A stretch of 64,000 nt of DNA. It comes from Vreelandella titanicae BH1 (GTDB lineage Bacteria > Pseudomonadota > Gammaproteobacteria > Pseudomonadales > Halomonadaceae). Shown piece by piece: positions 1 to 9,853 of this stretch. The stretch spans positions 124,001 through 188,000 of the forward strand of contig NZ_AOPO01000004.1 in the NCBI RefSeq assembly GCF_000336575.1. Reading direction: 5' to 3'. The notes beneath the pieces were generated by a model that saw only the letters and a program-made list of their open reading frames with translations, did not search any database and had not been told where the DNA came from. Both the position numbers and the translations under genes were made by a program. Positions within the stretch are counted from its first letter, which is position 1; each line of letters starts with the position of its first letter.

Positions 1-1322
1 GTGGTATTTACAAAGTACTTGAGCGTGTTGGCATCGCCCTCTTGCTGCATGATCGCTTGGCCGATATGCAAAATCTCAGACGCCTGGTCGCCAAAACAAT
101 GAATACCGAGTATTTCCAGGGTGTCTTGGTGGAACAGAATTTTAAGCATACCCACAGTATCACCGGTAATTTGTGCCCTGGCGGTATCTTTGAAGAAAGC
201 TTTGCCTACTTCATAGGGCACTTTGGCTTCGGTAAGTTCACGCTCATTGGGGCCGAACGAGCTAATCTCAGGGATGGTGTAGATTCCGGTAGGTACATCA
301 CTCACAAAGCGATACTCTTTATCGAGCAACTCATTGCACGAGTTCAAGCCTTGGTCGTAAGCCGCGCTCGCCAAACTCGGCCAGCCAATTACATCGCCCG
401 CTGCGTAGATATGGGAAACCGCAGTGCGGTAGTGCTCATCAACGCTTAGCTGACCACGCCCATTGGCGGTTAAGCCAATGTTCTCAAGGCCTAAGCTGTC
501 GGTATTACCGGTTCGCCCATTGGCCCACAAAAAAGCATCAGCGCGAATTTTCTTGCCTGACTTGAGACGCACGACGACGCCTGACTCATCGCCCTCAACG
601 CTCTCGTATTCTTCATTATGGCGAACCAGCACACCGTGCTTACGCAAATGGTAGGAGAGTGCATCGCTAATCTCATCGTCCAGGAACGACAGCAGGCTGT
701 CACGGTTATTAATGAGATCAACTTTAACGCCCAAGCCCGAAAAGATTGATGCATATTCACAGCCAATCACCCCGGCGCCAAAAATCACCAGCGTGCGCGG
801 GGTATGCGAGAGACTTAATATGGTGTCAGAGCAGTAAATACGCGGATGGCGGAAGTTAATATCCGCCGGGCGGTAAGGGCGAGAACCGGTGGCAATCACG
901 ATTTTCTTCGCCACCAGTTCTTCCATGCCTTCCTGGCGGTCACGCACCAACAAGGTGTGCTCATCTTTAAATCGGGCGACGCCATGAAACAGATCAATGC
1001 GGTTGCGCGCATAGAAGGTGGTACGCATCTCTACCTGTTTATCAATGGTACCCCTTGAGCGTTCCATCACTTTGGGGAAGGAGAACCAGCGCGGCTCACC
1101 AATATCGCGGAACATACGGTTGGTGTTGAACGCCATGATCTGTTTCACCTGATGGCGCAACGCTTTGGAAGGAATGGTACCCCAGTGAGTACAATTGCCA
1201 CCTACCTGAACCTGCTTCTCAATAATCGCTACACGTTTGCCATGCTTTGCAGCGTTGATAGCAGCGCTTTCCCCTGCAGGCCCCGTACCGATCACCACAA
1301 CATCGTAATTGTGAACCGCCAT
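1..1322 (-). CDS. sthA: Soluble pyridine nucleotide transhydrogenase, 3' end cut by window edge
   Basis: Cytosolic FAD enzyme that moves reducing equivalents between NADPH and NADH. About 440 codons are present. Compared with the usual length of about 464 residues, only the last two dozen or so are lost beyond position 1; the visible end reads KYFVNT, the typical lead-in to the family C-terminus. The N-terminus has the FAD dinucleotide fold ([13 protein letters not shown]) followed by [15 protein letters not shown]. Only one Cys sits where lipoamide dehydrogenases have a CxxxxC redox pair, which is characteristic of SthA. A second nucleotide fold ([15 protein letters not shown]) and the AAGDVIGWP motif follow. 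It reads in the same direction as the nqr operon upstream. The ATG at 1322 is unambiguous. Confidence 0.95.
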   Translation of the reverse strand, partial: MAVHNYDVVVIGTGPAGESAAINAAKHGKRVAIIEKQVQVGGNCTHWGTIPSKALRHQVKQIMAFNTNRMFRDIGEPRWFSFPKVMERSRGTIDKQVEMRTTFYARNRIDLFHGVARFKDEHTLLVRDRQEGMEELVAKKIVIATGSRPYRPADINFRHPRIYCSDTILSLSHTPRTLVIFGAGVIGCEYASIFSGLGVKVDLINNRDSLLSFLDDEISDALSYHLRKHGVLVRHNEEYESVEGDESGVVVRLKSGKKIRADAFLWANGRTGNTDSLGLENIGLTANGRGQLSVDEHYRTAVSHIYAAGDVIGWPSLASAAYDQGLNSCNELLDKEYRFVSDVPTGIYTIPEISSFGPNERELTEAKVPYEVGKAFFKDTARAQITGDTVGMLKILFHQDTLEILGIHCFGDQASEILHIGQAIMQQEGDANTLKYFVNT

Positions 1323-1382
1323 GCTCTCTGCGTCCCCTTGCTATTTTTGATCAATCATCCCGTTGCATACAACGCAGTCTTG

Positions 1383-1637
1383 TTAGCGACGTGTAGCGTC
1401 ATAGCCTAAATCGGCACCACGGCTTTCATCGCTACGGCGGCGCACACCGCCGCGCTTGCGGTTCTCCTCTTCACAAACCTCATCTTTGCCACCGCAGATA
1501 TCGCAGCCATCTTTCATGCCGATTTGATTCAAACCGCCGCAAGAACCGGCAATTGGTTTGCGGCCCATGATGACGCCCACGGCCATAGCACCCATAATCA
1601 GTGCCATAAAACCGAATACCAGTAGCCAAATAGTCAT
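1383..1637 (-). CDS. nqrM: Na+-NQR maturation protein NqrM
   Basis: Small membrane protein (84 aa) of the DUF539/NqrM family, which is needed to insert the iron centre held between NqrD and NqrE. An N-terminal transmembrane helix (about residues 2-25, ending GVIMGRKP) is followed by the cysteine-rich segment CGGLN...CDICGG with the four conserved Cys, then a charged tail. The ribosome binding site GGAGG lies 5-6 nt before the ATG. It follows nqrF on the same strand after a gap of about 230 bp, the usual position for the gene. Confidence 0.93.
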   Translation of the reverse strand: MTIWLLVFGFMALIMGAMAVGVIMGRKPIAGSCGGLNQIGMKDGCDICGGKDEVCEEENRKRGGVRRRSDESRGADLGYDATRR

Positions 1638-1687
1638 ATCAACCTCCCCGCTTCACATTGCTTCGCTTTAAATTATTGGCCTTACCT

Positions 1688-1703
1688 GACGACAACAGTC
1701 GTC
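1688..1703 (-). other. Small hairpin in the nqrF-nqrM spacer
   Basis: Perfect inverted repeat GACGAC-AACA-GTCGTC, 50 bp before the nqrM start. There is no T-run next to it, so it is not a typical terminator. It may be a processing or stabilising stem in the nqrM leader. The rest of the spacer (1638-1869) holds only the nqrF terminator. Confidence 0.3.
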
Positions 1704-1811
1704 GTGATAAGTGCCTCACGGTCATTCATCATTAAAGTGATTATACCTTAGCCAAGCCCCTCTTATCAGCGCGGCGATAAGTCATTCCCTTCACAAGGTT
1801 ATATAAACAAA

Positions 1812-1838
1812 CGGGGCCAGCCCAAAAGGCCAGCCCCG
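1812..1838 (-). terminator. Probable intrinsic terminator after nqrF
   Basis: GC-rich stem with arms closing on CGGGG/CCCCG, a 2x2 internal mismatch and an A-rich loop. On the minus strand it is followed by TTTGTTTATA. It lies about 30 bp past the nqrF stop, so nqrM may depend on readthrough or its own promoter. Confidence 0.6.
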
Positions 1839-1869
1839 CTTAACGCTACTATCGACTTACGCCGACCGT

Positions 1870-3102
1870 TTAGCCACCGAAATCATCCAACAGGATATTT
1901 TCCGGCTCAACACCCATATCAAGCAACAACTTGATAACCGAGGCGTTCATCATCGGCGGCCCACACATGTAGTACTCGCAATCTTCAGGTGCTGGGTGAT
2001 CCTTCAGATAGTTTTCGTACAGCACGTTATGGATAAAGCCTGTCGGCCCTTCCCAATTATCTTCCGGCTGAGGATCAGATAGCGCCAGGTGCCACTCAAA
2101 GTTAGGGAACTCTTCGGCTAACTGGTCGTACTCTTCGTTGTAGAAGGTTTCACGCCAGGAGCGAGCACCGTACCAGAAGGTAATCTTGCGATCAGACTTC
2201 AAGCGCTTCAACTGATCGAAGATGTGACTACGCATCGGTGCCATACCTGCACCACCACCGATAAAGATCATCTCGGCGTCAGTGTCACGGGCAAAGAACT
2301 CACCGAACGGTCCCATTACGGTGACCTTATCGCCCTCTTTAAGGCTGAAGACGTAAGTCGACATCAAGCCAGGCGGATGGTCAGTGCCGGGAGGCGGCGT
2401 GGCAATACGGATGTTAAACTTGAGGATACCCTTCTCGTCTGGGTAGTTCGCCATGGAGTATGCGCGAATCACTTCCTCGTTGTTCTTGTGGGAAATTTTG
2501 AACATATCAAATTTTTCCCAATCACCCCGATACTCCTCGTCGATATCAAAATCAGAGAACTTGATATCGTAAGGCGGTGCAACGAGCTGTACATAGCCAC
2601 CGGCGCGGAAGGCGACTTCTTCGCCCTCTGGCAGTTTCAGGTTTAACTCTTTGATAAAGGTGGCAACGTTGGGGTTGGCAATAACCTCACATTCCCACTT
2701 CTTCACCCCAAAGACTTCTTCAGGCACTTCGACTTTCATGTCCTGCTTCACAGGTACCTGACAAGAGAGGCGCCAGCCCTCTTTCTTCTCACGCATCGTG
2801 AAGTGCGACTCTTCAGTCGGCAGAATAGAGCCGCCGCCCTCTTCAACCCGACACTTACACTGGGCACAAGAACCACCGCCACCGCAGGCGGACGAGAGGA
2901 AAATGCCGTTAGCGGCAAGCGTGTTTAGCAGCTTACCACCGGCCTGGGTCTTCAAAGTGTGCTCAGGGTCGCCGTTGACCTCAATGGTCACGTCCCCGCT
3001 ACTCACAAGCTTGCTGCGCGCTGCCAGAATGATCGCCGTCAAGCTAATAACGATGACCGTGAACATGACAACACCGAGCAAGATGACTGTTGTATCAACC
3101 AT
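1870..3102 (-). CDS. nqrF: Na+-translocating NADH:quinone reductase subunit F
   Basis: NADH-oxidising subunit of the Na+ pump: electrons enter at FAD and pass to a 2Fe-2S centre. The 410 residues have the family layout: an N-terminal transmembrane helix (about 3-26), a plant-type ferredoxin domain with [14 protein letters not shown] and LSCQ supplying the four cluster Cys (about 70-112), and a ferredoxin-reductase module. FAD contacts are RAYSMAN and [12 protein letters not shown]-binding motifs are [13 protein letters not shown] and YMCGPPMM near the C-terminus, which ends LDDFGG as in other NqrF. It is last of the six structural genes, 72 bp after nqrE. Confidence 0.98.
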   Translation of the reverse strand: MVDTTVILLGVVMFTVIVISLTAIILAARSKLVSSGDVTIEVNGDPEHTLKTQAGGKLLNTLAANGIFLSSACGGGGSCAQCKCRVEEGGGSILPTEESHFTMREKKEGWRLSCQVPVKQDMKVEVPEEVFGVKKWECEVIANPNVATFIKELNLKLPEGEEVAFRAGGYVQLVAPPYDIKFSDFDIDEEYRGDWEKFDMFKISHKNNEEVIRAYSMANYPDEKGILKFNIRIATPPPGTDHPPGLMSTYVFSLKEGDKVTVMGPFGEFFARDTDAEMIFIGGGAGMAPMRSHIFDQLKRLKSDRKITFWYGARSWRETFYNEEYDQLAEEFPNFEWHLALSDPQPEDNWEGPTGFIHNVLYENYLKDHPAPEDCEYYMCGPPMMNASVIKLLLDMGVEPENILLDDFGG

Positions 3103-3174
3103 GTCGGTTTCCTATTGCTGGAGGTTTTCTATTACCCGGCGATGTTTGCCACCGCCGGGAAAAACCGGCTCCGA

Positions 3175-3792
3175 TTAAAGCTGAATGCCCGAGAAGGACA
3201 TAAAGCCCAACGACATCAGCCCCACGGTGATGAAAGTAATGCCCAGCCCTTGAAGGCCACCCGGCACATCGCTGTACTTCAGCTTTTCACGAATACCCGC
3301 CAGGGCGGCAATGGCCAATGCCCAACCGGTGCCCGCGCCAAAGCCATAGACCACGGCTTCGCCAAAGTTATAGCTACGCTCCACCATGAACAGTACGCCA
3401 CCCAGGATGGCGCAGTTAACGGTAATCAGCGGCAGGAAGACCCCTAGCGCGTTGTAGAGCGACGGTACGTACTTATCAAGGAACATTTCCATGATCTGTA
3501 CCAGCGCCGCAATGACACCGATGTAGGAGAGCAACCCAAGGAAGGAGAGGTCGATGTTTTCAGCACCGCTAATACCGGTCCAGGTCAGCGCACCTTCCTG
3601 TAGCAAGAAGGTATAGACAAGGTTGTTAACCGGCACGGTGACGGTCAATACCACAATCACCGCAATGCCCAAGCCAATCGCTGAGGAGACCTTTTTGGAC
3701 ACCGCCAAGAAAGTACACATCCCCAGGAAGAAGGCCAGTGCCATGTTTTCAACAAACACCGAGGCAACAAAAAGACTCAGATAATGTTCCAT
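3175..3792 (-). CDS. nqrE: Na+-NQR subunit E
   Basis: Inner-membrane subunit (205 aa, six predicted helices). In this family NqrD and NqrE are inverted-topology homologues that hold an iron centre between them. Visible family signatures are the start [19 protein letters not shown], the loop [13 protein letters not shown] and the mid-protein [11 protein letters not shown]; the Cys in FLGMC and NCAI are the expected iron ligands. The start is one base past the nqrD stop, so the two are translationally coupled. Confidence 0.97.
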   Translation of the reverse strand: MEHYLSLFVASVFVENMALAFFLGMCTFLAVSKKVSSAIGLGIAVIVVLTVTVPVNNLVYTFLLQEGALTWTGISGAENIDLSFLGLLSYIGVIAALVQIMEMFLDKYVPSLYNALGVFLPLITVNCAILGGVLFMVERSYNFGEAVVYGFGAGTGWALAIAALAGIREKLKYSDVPGGLQGLGITFITVGLMSLGFMSFSGIQL

Positions 3793-3793
3793 G

Positions 3794-4462
3794 TTACACG
3801 GCCTCCTTGGGCTTGGTGTTTTCCTTCATTTTGAACTCATTATCTTCTACTTGCTCAGGGTTAACGGAACGCATTACCCAGATCAGTAGACCGATAATAA
3901 AGAACGCTGAAGGCGGTAGTAATAGCAAGCCGTTAGGCACGTACCAGCCACCATTTTGCACGGTCTGGAGGATGGTAATGCCAAATACGCTGCCCGAACC
4001 CAGCAGCTCACGGAAGAAACCCACCACCATGAGTACAAAGCCATAGCCTAGGCCGTTACCAATACCGTCTAAAAACGACATGCCCGGCGTATTGGACATC
4101 GCAAAGCCTTCAGCGCGCCCCATGACGATACAGTTAGTAATGATCAAACCCACAAATACCGAGAGCTGCTTAGACATCTCATAGGCATACGCCTTGAGAA
4201 TCTGATCAACCACGATAACCAGCGAGGCAATAATGGTCATCTGCACGATGATACGGATCGAAGAGGGAATATGATTCCTGATCAACGATACGAACAGATT
4301 TGAGAATGCCGTTACGAAAATAACCGCCAGCGCCATAACGAGCGATACGCTCATACTGGTGGTTACCGCAAGTGCCGAACAGATCCCCAGAATTTGCAGC
4401 GCAATAGGGTTGTTCTGGAAAATCGGCGCTGTTAAAACGCCTTTTGCATTTACGTCCGCCAT
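3794..4462 (-). CDS. nqrD: Na+-NQR subunit D
   Basis: Integral membrane subunit (222 aa) paired with NqrE. It contains the two paralogous Cys motifs, [12 protein letters not shown] near residue 30 and [13 protein letters not shown] near residue 110, which provide the other half of the intramembrane iron site. It has about six hydrophobic helices and a charged C-terminal tail. It begins 2 bp after nqrC. Confidence 0.97.
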   Translation of the reverse strand: MADVNAKGVLTAPIFQNNPIALQILGICSALAVTTSMSVSLVMALAVIFVTAFSNLFVSLIRNHIPSSIRIIVQMTIIASLVIVVDQILKAYAYEMSKQLSVFVGLIITNCIVMGRAEGFAMSNTPGMSFLDGIGNGLGYGFVLMVVGFFRELLGSGSVFGITILQTVQNGGWYVPNGLLLLPPSAFFIIGLLIWVMRSVNPEQVEDNEFKMKENTKPKEAV

Positions 4463-4464
4463 GA

Positions 4465-5286
4465 TCAGGCCCCCTCAACGTCTTCGAAGTTGGTATCGGT
4501 CTCTTCGGCGTCTTCCGGCTCAGTGCCACTGCGGAATTTAGCCAAATAGGGACCGAAAGCTTCTTCGCTCAACCAGAACTGCAGCATGTTAGTCACGCCG
4601 TTACTGGTCAGCGTAGCGCCAGATAGCGCATCGACTTCGTATTCGTCACTGGCGCCGCCTTTGGTCAGGTGAATCTCCGGTGAGAGGTCGCCCTCTTCAT
4701 CGTAAATTTTCTTGCCTTCCCACTGGGCTTGCCAGCGCGGGTTGTTAACTTCTGCGCCCAAACCTGGCGTTTCACTGTGCTCGTAGTAGGTGATACTGAC
4801 AATAGTATTGCCATCACCCTCTACGGCCAGGAAGCCACGCATCAAGCCCCAAAGCCCCTGACCACGAATCGGCAACACGATCTGTTCCGGATCGTCTTCA
4901 CTGCCGACCAGATAAACAGTCGCGTAGTTTTCAACCCGTGAAAGGCCCGCGATGTCTTGATCGCCAGAAAGCGTGCGACCCGAGGCCGGGTCACGGGCAG
5001 CCTCAAAACTATCGTAGGTATCGGGATCGAACTCATCGGAGTACTCACCCGTATCCAGGTCAACGACCCGTGCGATGATCTCATCGCTAAACACCTCTTC
5101 AACGTCCATACCCGGCTCATAAAGCTTGGCAACGTTCAAGATGTTGGTTTTACGGTCGAGTTCCTGGTTAAGCTGCTGCATGGGTCGCAAGGCGACCGCC
5201 GCGGTCGAGACAATGACGGAGCACACGATACACAGTGCAAACGCCACAATCAGGACTTTCTTGATGGAGTTGTTACCTTGTGCCAT
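4465..5286 (-). CDS. nqrC: Na+-NQR subunit C (covalent FMN)
   Basis: Periplasm-facing flavoprotein subunit (273 aa). One N-terminal transmembrane helix (about 8-32) is followed by a soluble domain. [13 protein letters not shown] near residue 225 is the flavinylation motif; its Thr is where ApbE attaches FMN through a phosphoester bond. The C-terminus is acidic, as is common in halophiles. The start overlaps the last base of nqrB. Confidence 0.97.
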   Translation of the reverse strand: MAQGNNSIKKVLIVAFALCIVCSVIVSTAAVALRPMQQLNQELDRKTNILNVAKLYEPGMDVEEVFSDEIIARVVDLDTGEYSDEFDPDTYDSFEAARDPASGRTLSGDQDIAGLSRVENYATVYLVGSEDDPEQIVLPIRGQGLWGLMRGFLAVEGDGNTIVSITYYEHSETPGLGAEVNNPRWQAQWEGKKIYDEEGDLSPEIHLTKGGASDEYEVDALSGATLTSNGVTNMLQFWLSEEAFGPYLAKFRSGTEPEDAEETDTNFEDVEGA

Positions 5287-6509
5287 TAGGCAGTCTCCTC
5301 GGCCGGTACGGCGGTTCGCTTCACGCGACGCTTGATGTTGGCCTGGACGAAGAAATGGTCAATCAGCGGTGCAAACAGGTTAGCGAACAGAATCGCCAGC
5401 ATGATGCCTTCCGGGAAAGCCGGGTTCACAACGCGAATCAAAACAGTCATCACACCAATCAGCGCACCAAACAGCAGACGGCCTTGATTGGTCATCGACG
5501 CCGACACCGGATCGGTTGCCATGAAGACCATACCGAAAGCGAAACCGCCGATCACCAGATGCCAGTACCACGGCATGGCAAACATTGGGTTGGTATCAGA
5601 GCCGATTAGATTAAACAGCGTACTGGTCACCACCATGCCCAGGAGTACCCCCAGCATGATTCGCCAAGAGGCAATTCCCGTCCACAGCAACACAGCGCCG
5701 CCGATAAAGATGGCTAGTGTCGAGACCTCCCCGATCGAGCCAGGGATAAAACCGATGAAGGCATCCCACCAGCTAAAGGTGTCGGTCAACGCAGACATAC
5801 CGTCCTGGAACGCTAGCGAGAGTGCCGTCGCACCAGTATAGCCATCAGCGGCAACCCATACAGAGTCACCAGAGATTTGCGCGGGATAGGCAAAGTAAAG
5901 GAATGCACGACCGGTCAGCGCGGGGTTCAAGAAGTTTTTCCCCGTGCCGCCGAAGATCTCTTTACCGATCACCACACCAAAGGTGATACCCAAGGCAACC
6001 TGCCAAAGGGGAATGGTGGCGGGCAGTACCAGCGCGAAGAGTACGGAAGTGACGAAGAAGCCTTCGTTGACTTCGTGACCGCGCTTGATAGCGAACAGCA
6101 CCTCCCAGAAACCACCGACCACAAAGGTGACCAGGTAGATAGGTAGGAAGTAGGTAGCGCCAAGGACAAAGTTAGCCCATAGGCTATTCGCATCGTGACC
6201 GGACGACAGCGTCATCATAATCGCTTCGCGCCAGCCTCCCATAGAGGCATAGCCCGCATCAATTGCCGTGTTGGCCTGCCAACCAGCGCTCCACATGCCG
6301 AAAAACATCGCCGGGAAAGTACACATCCACACGGTAATCATGATGCGTTTAAGATCGATACCGTCACGCACATGCGCGGTGGTTTTAGCCACGCTCGGTG
6401 GCGTGTAAAAAATAGTATCTACCGCTTCAAACAGCGGATAGAACTTTTCGTACTTTCCGCCTTTGTGGAAATGCGGCTCGATATTTTGGAGTGTCTGTTG
6501 AATACCCAT
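5286..6509 (-). CDS. nqrB: Na+-NQR subunit B (covalent FMN, Na+ path)
   Basis: Large membrane subunit (407 aa) with about ten hydrophobic segments. It carries the second covalent FMN at the Thr of [11 protein letters not shown] (about residue 230) and forms much of the ion channel and quinone site. The start [19 protein letters not shown] matches the family N-terminus, and the segment [17 protein letters not shown] is conserved. The start is 2 bp after nqrA. Confidence 0.97.
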   Translation of the reverse strand: MGIQQTLQNIEPHFHKGGKYEKFYPLFEAVDTIFYTPPSVAKTTAHVRDGIDLKRIMITVWMCTFPAMFFGMWSAGWQANTAIDAGYASMGGWREAIMMTLSSGHDANSLWANFVLGATYFLPIYLVTFVVGGFWEVLFAIKRGHEVNEGFFVTSVLFALVLPATIPLWQVALGITFGVVIGKEIFGGTGKNFLNPALTGRAFLYFAYPAQISGDSVWVAADGYTGATALSLAFQDGMSALTDTFSWWDAFIGFIPGSIGEVSTLAIFIGGAVLLWTGIASWRIMLGVLLGMVVTSTLFNLIGSDTNPMFAMPWYWHLVIGGFAFGMVFMATDPVSASMTNQGRLLFGALIGVMTVLIRVVNPAFPEGIMLAILFANLFAPLIDHFFVQANIKRRVKRTAVPAEETA

Positions 6510-6511
6510 TA

Positions 6512-7861
6512 TCAGGCCTCTTTCTCGATCATGGTGAGATTATCACGCAGGATGGGGCCATATTCGTATTTGCCAGGGCAAACATACGTGCACAGCGCCA
6601 GATCCTCTTCGTCCAGCTCCAAACACCCTAGCTGCATGGCAACCTCAATGTCGCCCACGATCAACGAACGCAATAGCTGAGTCGGCATGATATCTAGCGG
6701 CATCACCTGCTCATAGGCACCTACCGGCACCATAGCACGCTCGGAACCATTGGTAGAGGTCGTCGGCGCATAGTTGCTGAGCCCCTTAATCTTGGAGATA
6801 TAAATACCCAAGACCGAGTGACGATTAGCACCAGGAGACAACCAACCCATAAACGTGCGCTTGTTGCCCTCTTCCAGCAAACTCACTTGATTGCTGAAGC
6901 GGCCAAGGTAGGTCAACTTACCTTCAGCGGCAAAGCCAGAGAATACCGAACCAGAAATTACGCGAGTGTCCTCGGGTTTGATGACTTCGTTGGTCAGGAG
7001 TTCATCTGTACTAGCGCCGACACGGGTACGAATCAGACGCGGATTTTCAGCACGCGGGCCACCAATGGCAACCACACGGTTCATATCCAGCTTCCCTTCT
7101 ACAAACAACTTACCGAATGCAATAACGTCCTGGTAGCCGATATGCCACACTTTTTTGTGCAGTGCGACTGGAGAAAGGTAGTGAATATGCGTGCCGACAA
7201 GTCCCGCAGGATGAGGGCCGGCAAAGCTTTCGGTTTTTACGCCGTCAACATCGCCACCCGGGACTGAGGCATTTTCGCCCGTACATAAGAAGACGTTGCC
7301 CTCGGTCAGGCGCGCTAACACCTTGAGGCCATCCTCGAATGCCTGCGACTGCTCGTTAATGATCAACGCAGGGTCAGGGCTAAGTGGATGGGTATCCACG
7401 GCGGTTACAAAAATATCGGCCGGGGTGCTATCAATGGCCGGGGTGCGCGAGAAAGGACGAGTGCGCAATGCAGTCCAGAGTCCCGATTCTACCAGTTGGT
7501 CGACAACGACCTGACGTTCAAGCTGCGCTAAGGCATTACGATCATGAGCAGCGAATTCGACCGCTTCCTCAGTTTCGTCTACTTTAATTACGACAGACAG
7601 CAAACGACGTTTTTCGCCACGGTTTATTGCAAGCACTTCACCGGCAGCGGGCGCTGTATAGCGCACACCAGCAATTTTCTTATCGGTGAAGAGCAATTGG
7701 CCCAGTTTGACCTTATCCCCTTCCTGGACTTCCATCGTCGGCTTCATGCCAACGTAGTCGGTACCCAGGATTGCCACGTGGCGCACAGGCCGCGCATCTT
7801 CAATACGCTGCTCGGGCGCTCCCGTGATGGGGAGATCCAGGCCTTTTTTGACTTCGATCAT
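6512..7861 (-). CDS. nqrA: Na+-NQR subunit A
   Basis: First gene of the nqr operon. It encodes the soluble 449-residue subunit that contacts ubiquinone on the cytoplasmic side and has an RnfC-like fold. The family start [18 protein letters not shown], the [18 protein letters not shown] lipoyl-like segment and the C-terminal [16 protein letters not shown] are all present. It is transcribed from a strong promoter about 140 bp upstream, through a leader carrying a tandem duplication. Confidence 0.98.
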   Translation of the reverse strand: MIEVKKGLDLPITGAPEQRIEDARPVRHVAILGTDYVGMKPTMEVQEGDKVKLGQLLFTDKKIAGVRYTAPAAGEVLAINRGEKRRLLSVVIKVDETEEAVEFAAHDRNALAQLERQVVVDQLVESGLWTALRTRPFSRTPAIDSTPADIFVTAVDTHPLSPDPALIINEQSQAFEDGLKVLARLTEGNVFLCTGENASVPGGDVDGVKTESFAGPHPAGLVGTHIHYLSPVALHKKVWHIGYQDVIAFGKLFVEGKLDMNRVVAIGGPRAENPRLIRTRVGASTDELLTNEVIKPEDTRVISGSVFSGFAAEGKLTYLGRFSNQVSLLEEGNKRTFMGWLSPGANRHSVLGIYISKIKGLSNYAPTTSTNGSERAMVPVGAYEQVMPLDIMPTQLLRSLIVGDIEVAMQLGCLELDEEDLALCTYVCPGKYEYGPILRDNLTMIEKEA

Positions 7862-7905
7862 AGTCTCGCCCAGTTGTTGGATCGGATATACGAAGGTATG
7901 GGGTT

Positions 7906-7949
7906 CGAATGCTTATTTTCTGCTCAGCGAATTGTTATTTTCTGCTCAG
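7906..7949 (-). repeat. 22-bp tandem duplication in the nqr leader
   Basis: Two head-to-tail 22-bp units (7906-7927 and 7928-7949) differ at only two positions and share the 15-bp core TTATTTTCTGCTCAG. They lie between the nqr promoter and the nqrA start, so they would be transcribed about 50-90 nt into the leader. Possible roles are a pair of protein sites on the same helical face, an RNA element, or a neutral recent duplication. Confidence 0.85.
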
Positions 7950-8003
7950 ATTGTTACCAGTCCGGCCCAAGCAGCACTTGAACCACCCCGAAAAATCCAT
8001 CGT

Positions 8004-8032
8004 ATTATAAAGATAAGCGCGTCCAATGACCA
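8004..8032 (-). promoter_or_regulatory. Sigma-70 promoter of the nqr operon
   Basis: On the minus strand, TGGTCA (8027-8032), a 17-bp spacer and a perfect TATAAT (8004-8009). The predicted start near 7997 gives a leader of roughly 135 nt before nqrA. The rest of 7862-8167 holds the leader repeat and the gap terminator. Confidence 0.7.
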
Positions 8033-8089
8033 CATCCCTGATGACCACCAAAAGTGCTATATACATTGGCAAAAGATGAGATTGAGACC

Positions 8090-8115
8090 AAAAAAACGCC
8101 ACCCGAAGGTGGCGT
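8090..8115 (-). terminator. Intrinsic terminator of gap
   Basis: Eight-base-pair stem ACGCCACC/GGTGGCGT with tetraloop CGAA (minus-strand UUCG), followed on the minus strand by seven T. It lies about 50 bp past the gap stop and separates gap from the nqr promoter. Confidence 0.92.
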
Positions 8116-8167
8116 CAACGCATTCTCTTAGCTCTAACACCCGGCATGCGGGCTTTGCTAAGTTTAA

Positions 8168-9622
8168 CTAGCGAGGAAGTTTTAAAAACCGTACGTTAGA
8201 CATTTGCTGCAAAATACGTACAACCTGGCAGCTATAACCGAACTCATTGTCATACCACACATAAATGACCGCATGATGGCCGTTGGCGATGGTAGCTTTA
8301 GCATCCACGATACCGGCATGACGATTGCCCACAAAGTCCGACGACACCACTTCTGCTGAATCGACAAAGTCAATTTGCTTCTGGTAGGCAGACTCGATCG
8401 ACATACGGCGCAAGTAGTCATTTAGCGCTACGGCATCTGTCGCTTTATCCAGGGTCAGATTGAGAATGGCCATAGAGACATTAGGGATTGGCACGCGAAT
8501 GGCGTTGCCGGTCAGCTTACCCTCTAGCTCAGGTAGCGCTTTCGATACGGCCTTGGCTGCCCCTGTCTCGGTCAATACCATATTCAGCGCCGCACTGCGG
8601 CCACGACGGTCACCTTTATGGTAGTTGTCGATCAAATTCTGGTCGTTGGTATAGGCATGCACGGTTTCCACATGACCATTCACCACACCGTACTCGTCAT
8701 TGAGCACCTTCAGTACCGGAACGATCGCATTGGTAGTGCAAGAGGCAGCAGAGACGATGAGATCGCTGTCGCCAATGGATTCGTGGTTAATACCGTAAAC
8801 GATGTTTTTAATATCGCCTTTACCCGGTGCCGTTAGCAGCGCTTTGGCAGCACCTTTACACTGCAGATGCTGGCCCAAGCCCTCTTCATCGCGCCAGATA
8901 CCGGTATTATCAACAATCACCGCGTTATCGATATCATACTCGGTGTAGTCAATCTCGCTGGGCGAATCGGCGTAAATAACCTGAATAACATTGCCGTTGA
9001 CCGTCAGCGTGCGGGCCTCTGCATCGACCATGATGGTACCGTCAAAGGGCCCATGCACGGAGTCACGACGCAGCAGGCTGGCGCGCTTCTCAAGGTCTTT
9101 AGCCACATCGCCACGGCCACGCACCACAATAGCGCGCAAACGCAGTAGATTACCGCCCCCGGCCTTCTCTATCATCACTCGTGCCAGTAAACGACCAATG
9201 CGGCCAAAACCGTAGAGCACCACATCTTGCGGCTCCCCGGTGCTAGCACCCGGCTGGTAGCCATCAATAATCTCTTGCAGCTCTTTACGCAGGAAGGCTT
9301 CGACATCGCCACCACCCTGGTTCTTGAACATCACCGCCAGCTTACCTACATCCACATGGGCAGGGCCAAGGTTCAAAGCGACCATCCCCTTCACGATAGA
9401 GTAGGTATCCTCAACGGAGAGCTCAGTCCCTTCTATTTTACGCACGAAGCGGTGGTCTTTAAGAATGCGGATGACCGACCGTTTAATAAGTGAACGCCCG
9501 AACATGGTGGCAACGACGTTATTCTGACGATAGAGCTGCCCTACTAACGGGATCATCTGCTCCGCCAAGGCTTCGTTGCCTTGCCATTCTTGAAAAACGT
9601 TTTCGAGCGCTTGCTGACTCAC
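8168..9622 (-). CDS. gap: Glyceraldehyde-3-phosphate dehydrogenase, long form
   Basis: Glycolytic/gluconeogenic NAD(P)-dependent GAPDH with an N-terminal extension of roughly 120-130 residues before the nucleotide fold, as in a Pseudomonas/Vibrio-type subgroup. VVLYGFGRIGRLLARV begins the Rossmann domain, SAASCTTNAIVPVLK holds the catalytic Cys, and WYDNEFGYSCQVV closes the family signature. I place the start at the GTG at 9622, preceded by GAGG at 7 nt. An in-frame ATG at 9634 has no Shine-Dalgarno and would leave a leader of only about 17 nt from the predicted promoter. It sits between nqr and mfd, as in pseudomonads. Confidence 0.93.
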   Translation of the reverse strand: MSQQALENVFQEWQGNEALAEQMIPLVGQLYRQNNVVATMFGRSLIKRSVIRILKDHRFVRKIEGTELSVEDTYSIVKGMVALNLGPAHVDVGKLAVMFKNQGGGDVEAFLRKELQEIIDGYQPGASTGEPQDVVLYGFGRIGRLLARVMIEKAGGGNLLRLRAIVVRGRGDVAKDLEKRASLLRRDSVHGPFDGTIMVDAEARTLTVNGNVIQVIYADSPSEIDYTEYDIDNAVIVDNTGIWRDEEGLGQHLQCKGAAKALLTAPGKGDIKNIVYGINHESIGDSDLIVSAASCTTNAIVPVLKVLNDEYGVVNGHVETVHAYTNDQNLIDNYHKGDRRGRSAALNMVLTETGAAKAVSKALPELEGKLTGNAIRVPIPNVSMAILNLTLDKATDAVALNDYLRRMSIESAYQKQIDFVDSAEVVSSDFVGNRHAGIVDAKATIANGHHAVIYVWYDNEFGYSCQVVRILQQMSNVRFLKLPR

Positions 9623-9657
9623 GTGCGGCCTCATCAGGTAGTGGGAACGGAGAGTGT

Positions 9658-9686
9658 ATTATCCGGGGCAAGCGCAGCGGTCGCAA
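9658..9686 (-). promoter_or_regulatory. Sigma-70 promoter of gap
   Basis: Minus-strand TTGCGA (9681-9686), 17-bp spacer, GATAAT (9658-9663). The predicted start near 9651 is 29 nt before the GTG chosen for gap. Confidence 0.6.
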
Positions 9687-9853
9687 TGACTGGATAGTCG
9701 CACAACATGTAGGGGTATTACAGAAATGCCAATCTCACTACAAAACCTCTTTCAGTACAGATTAACCCGCTACCTTAAGCCGCGGCACTCTAACTGAAAC
9801 GGGTGATCGTGTATGATCTCCCTTCCGTTTCAGCGCAAAACGATATCTTGCTT

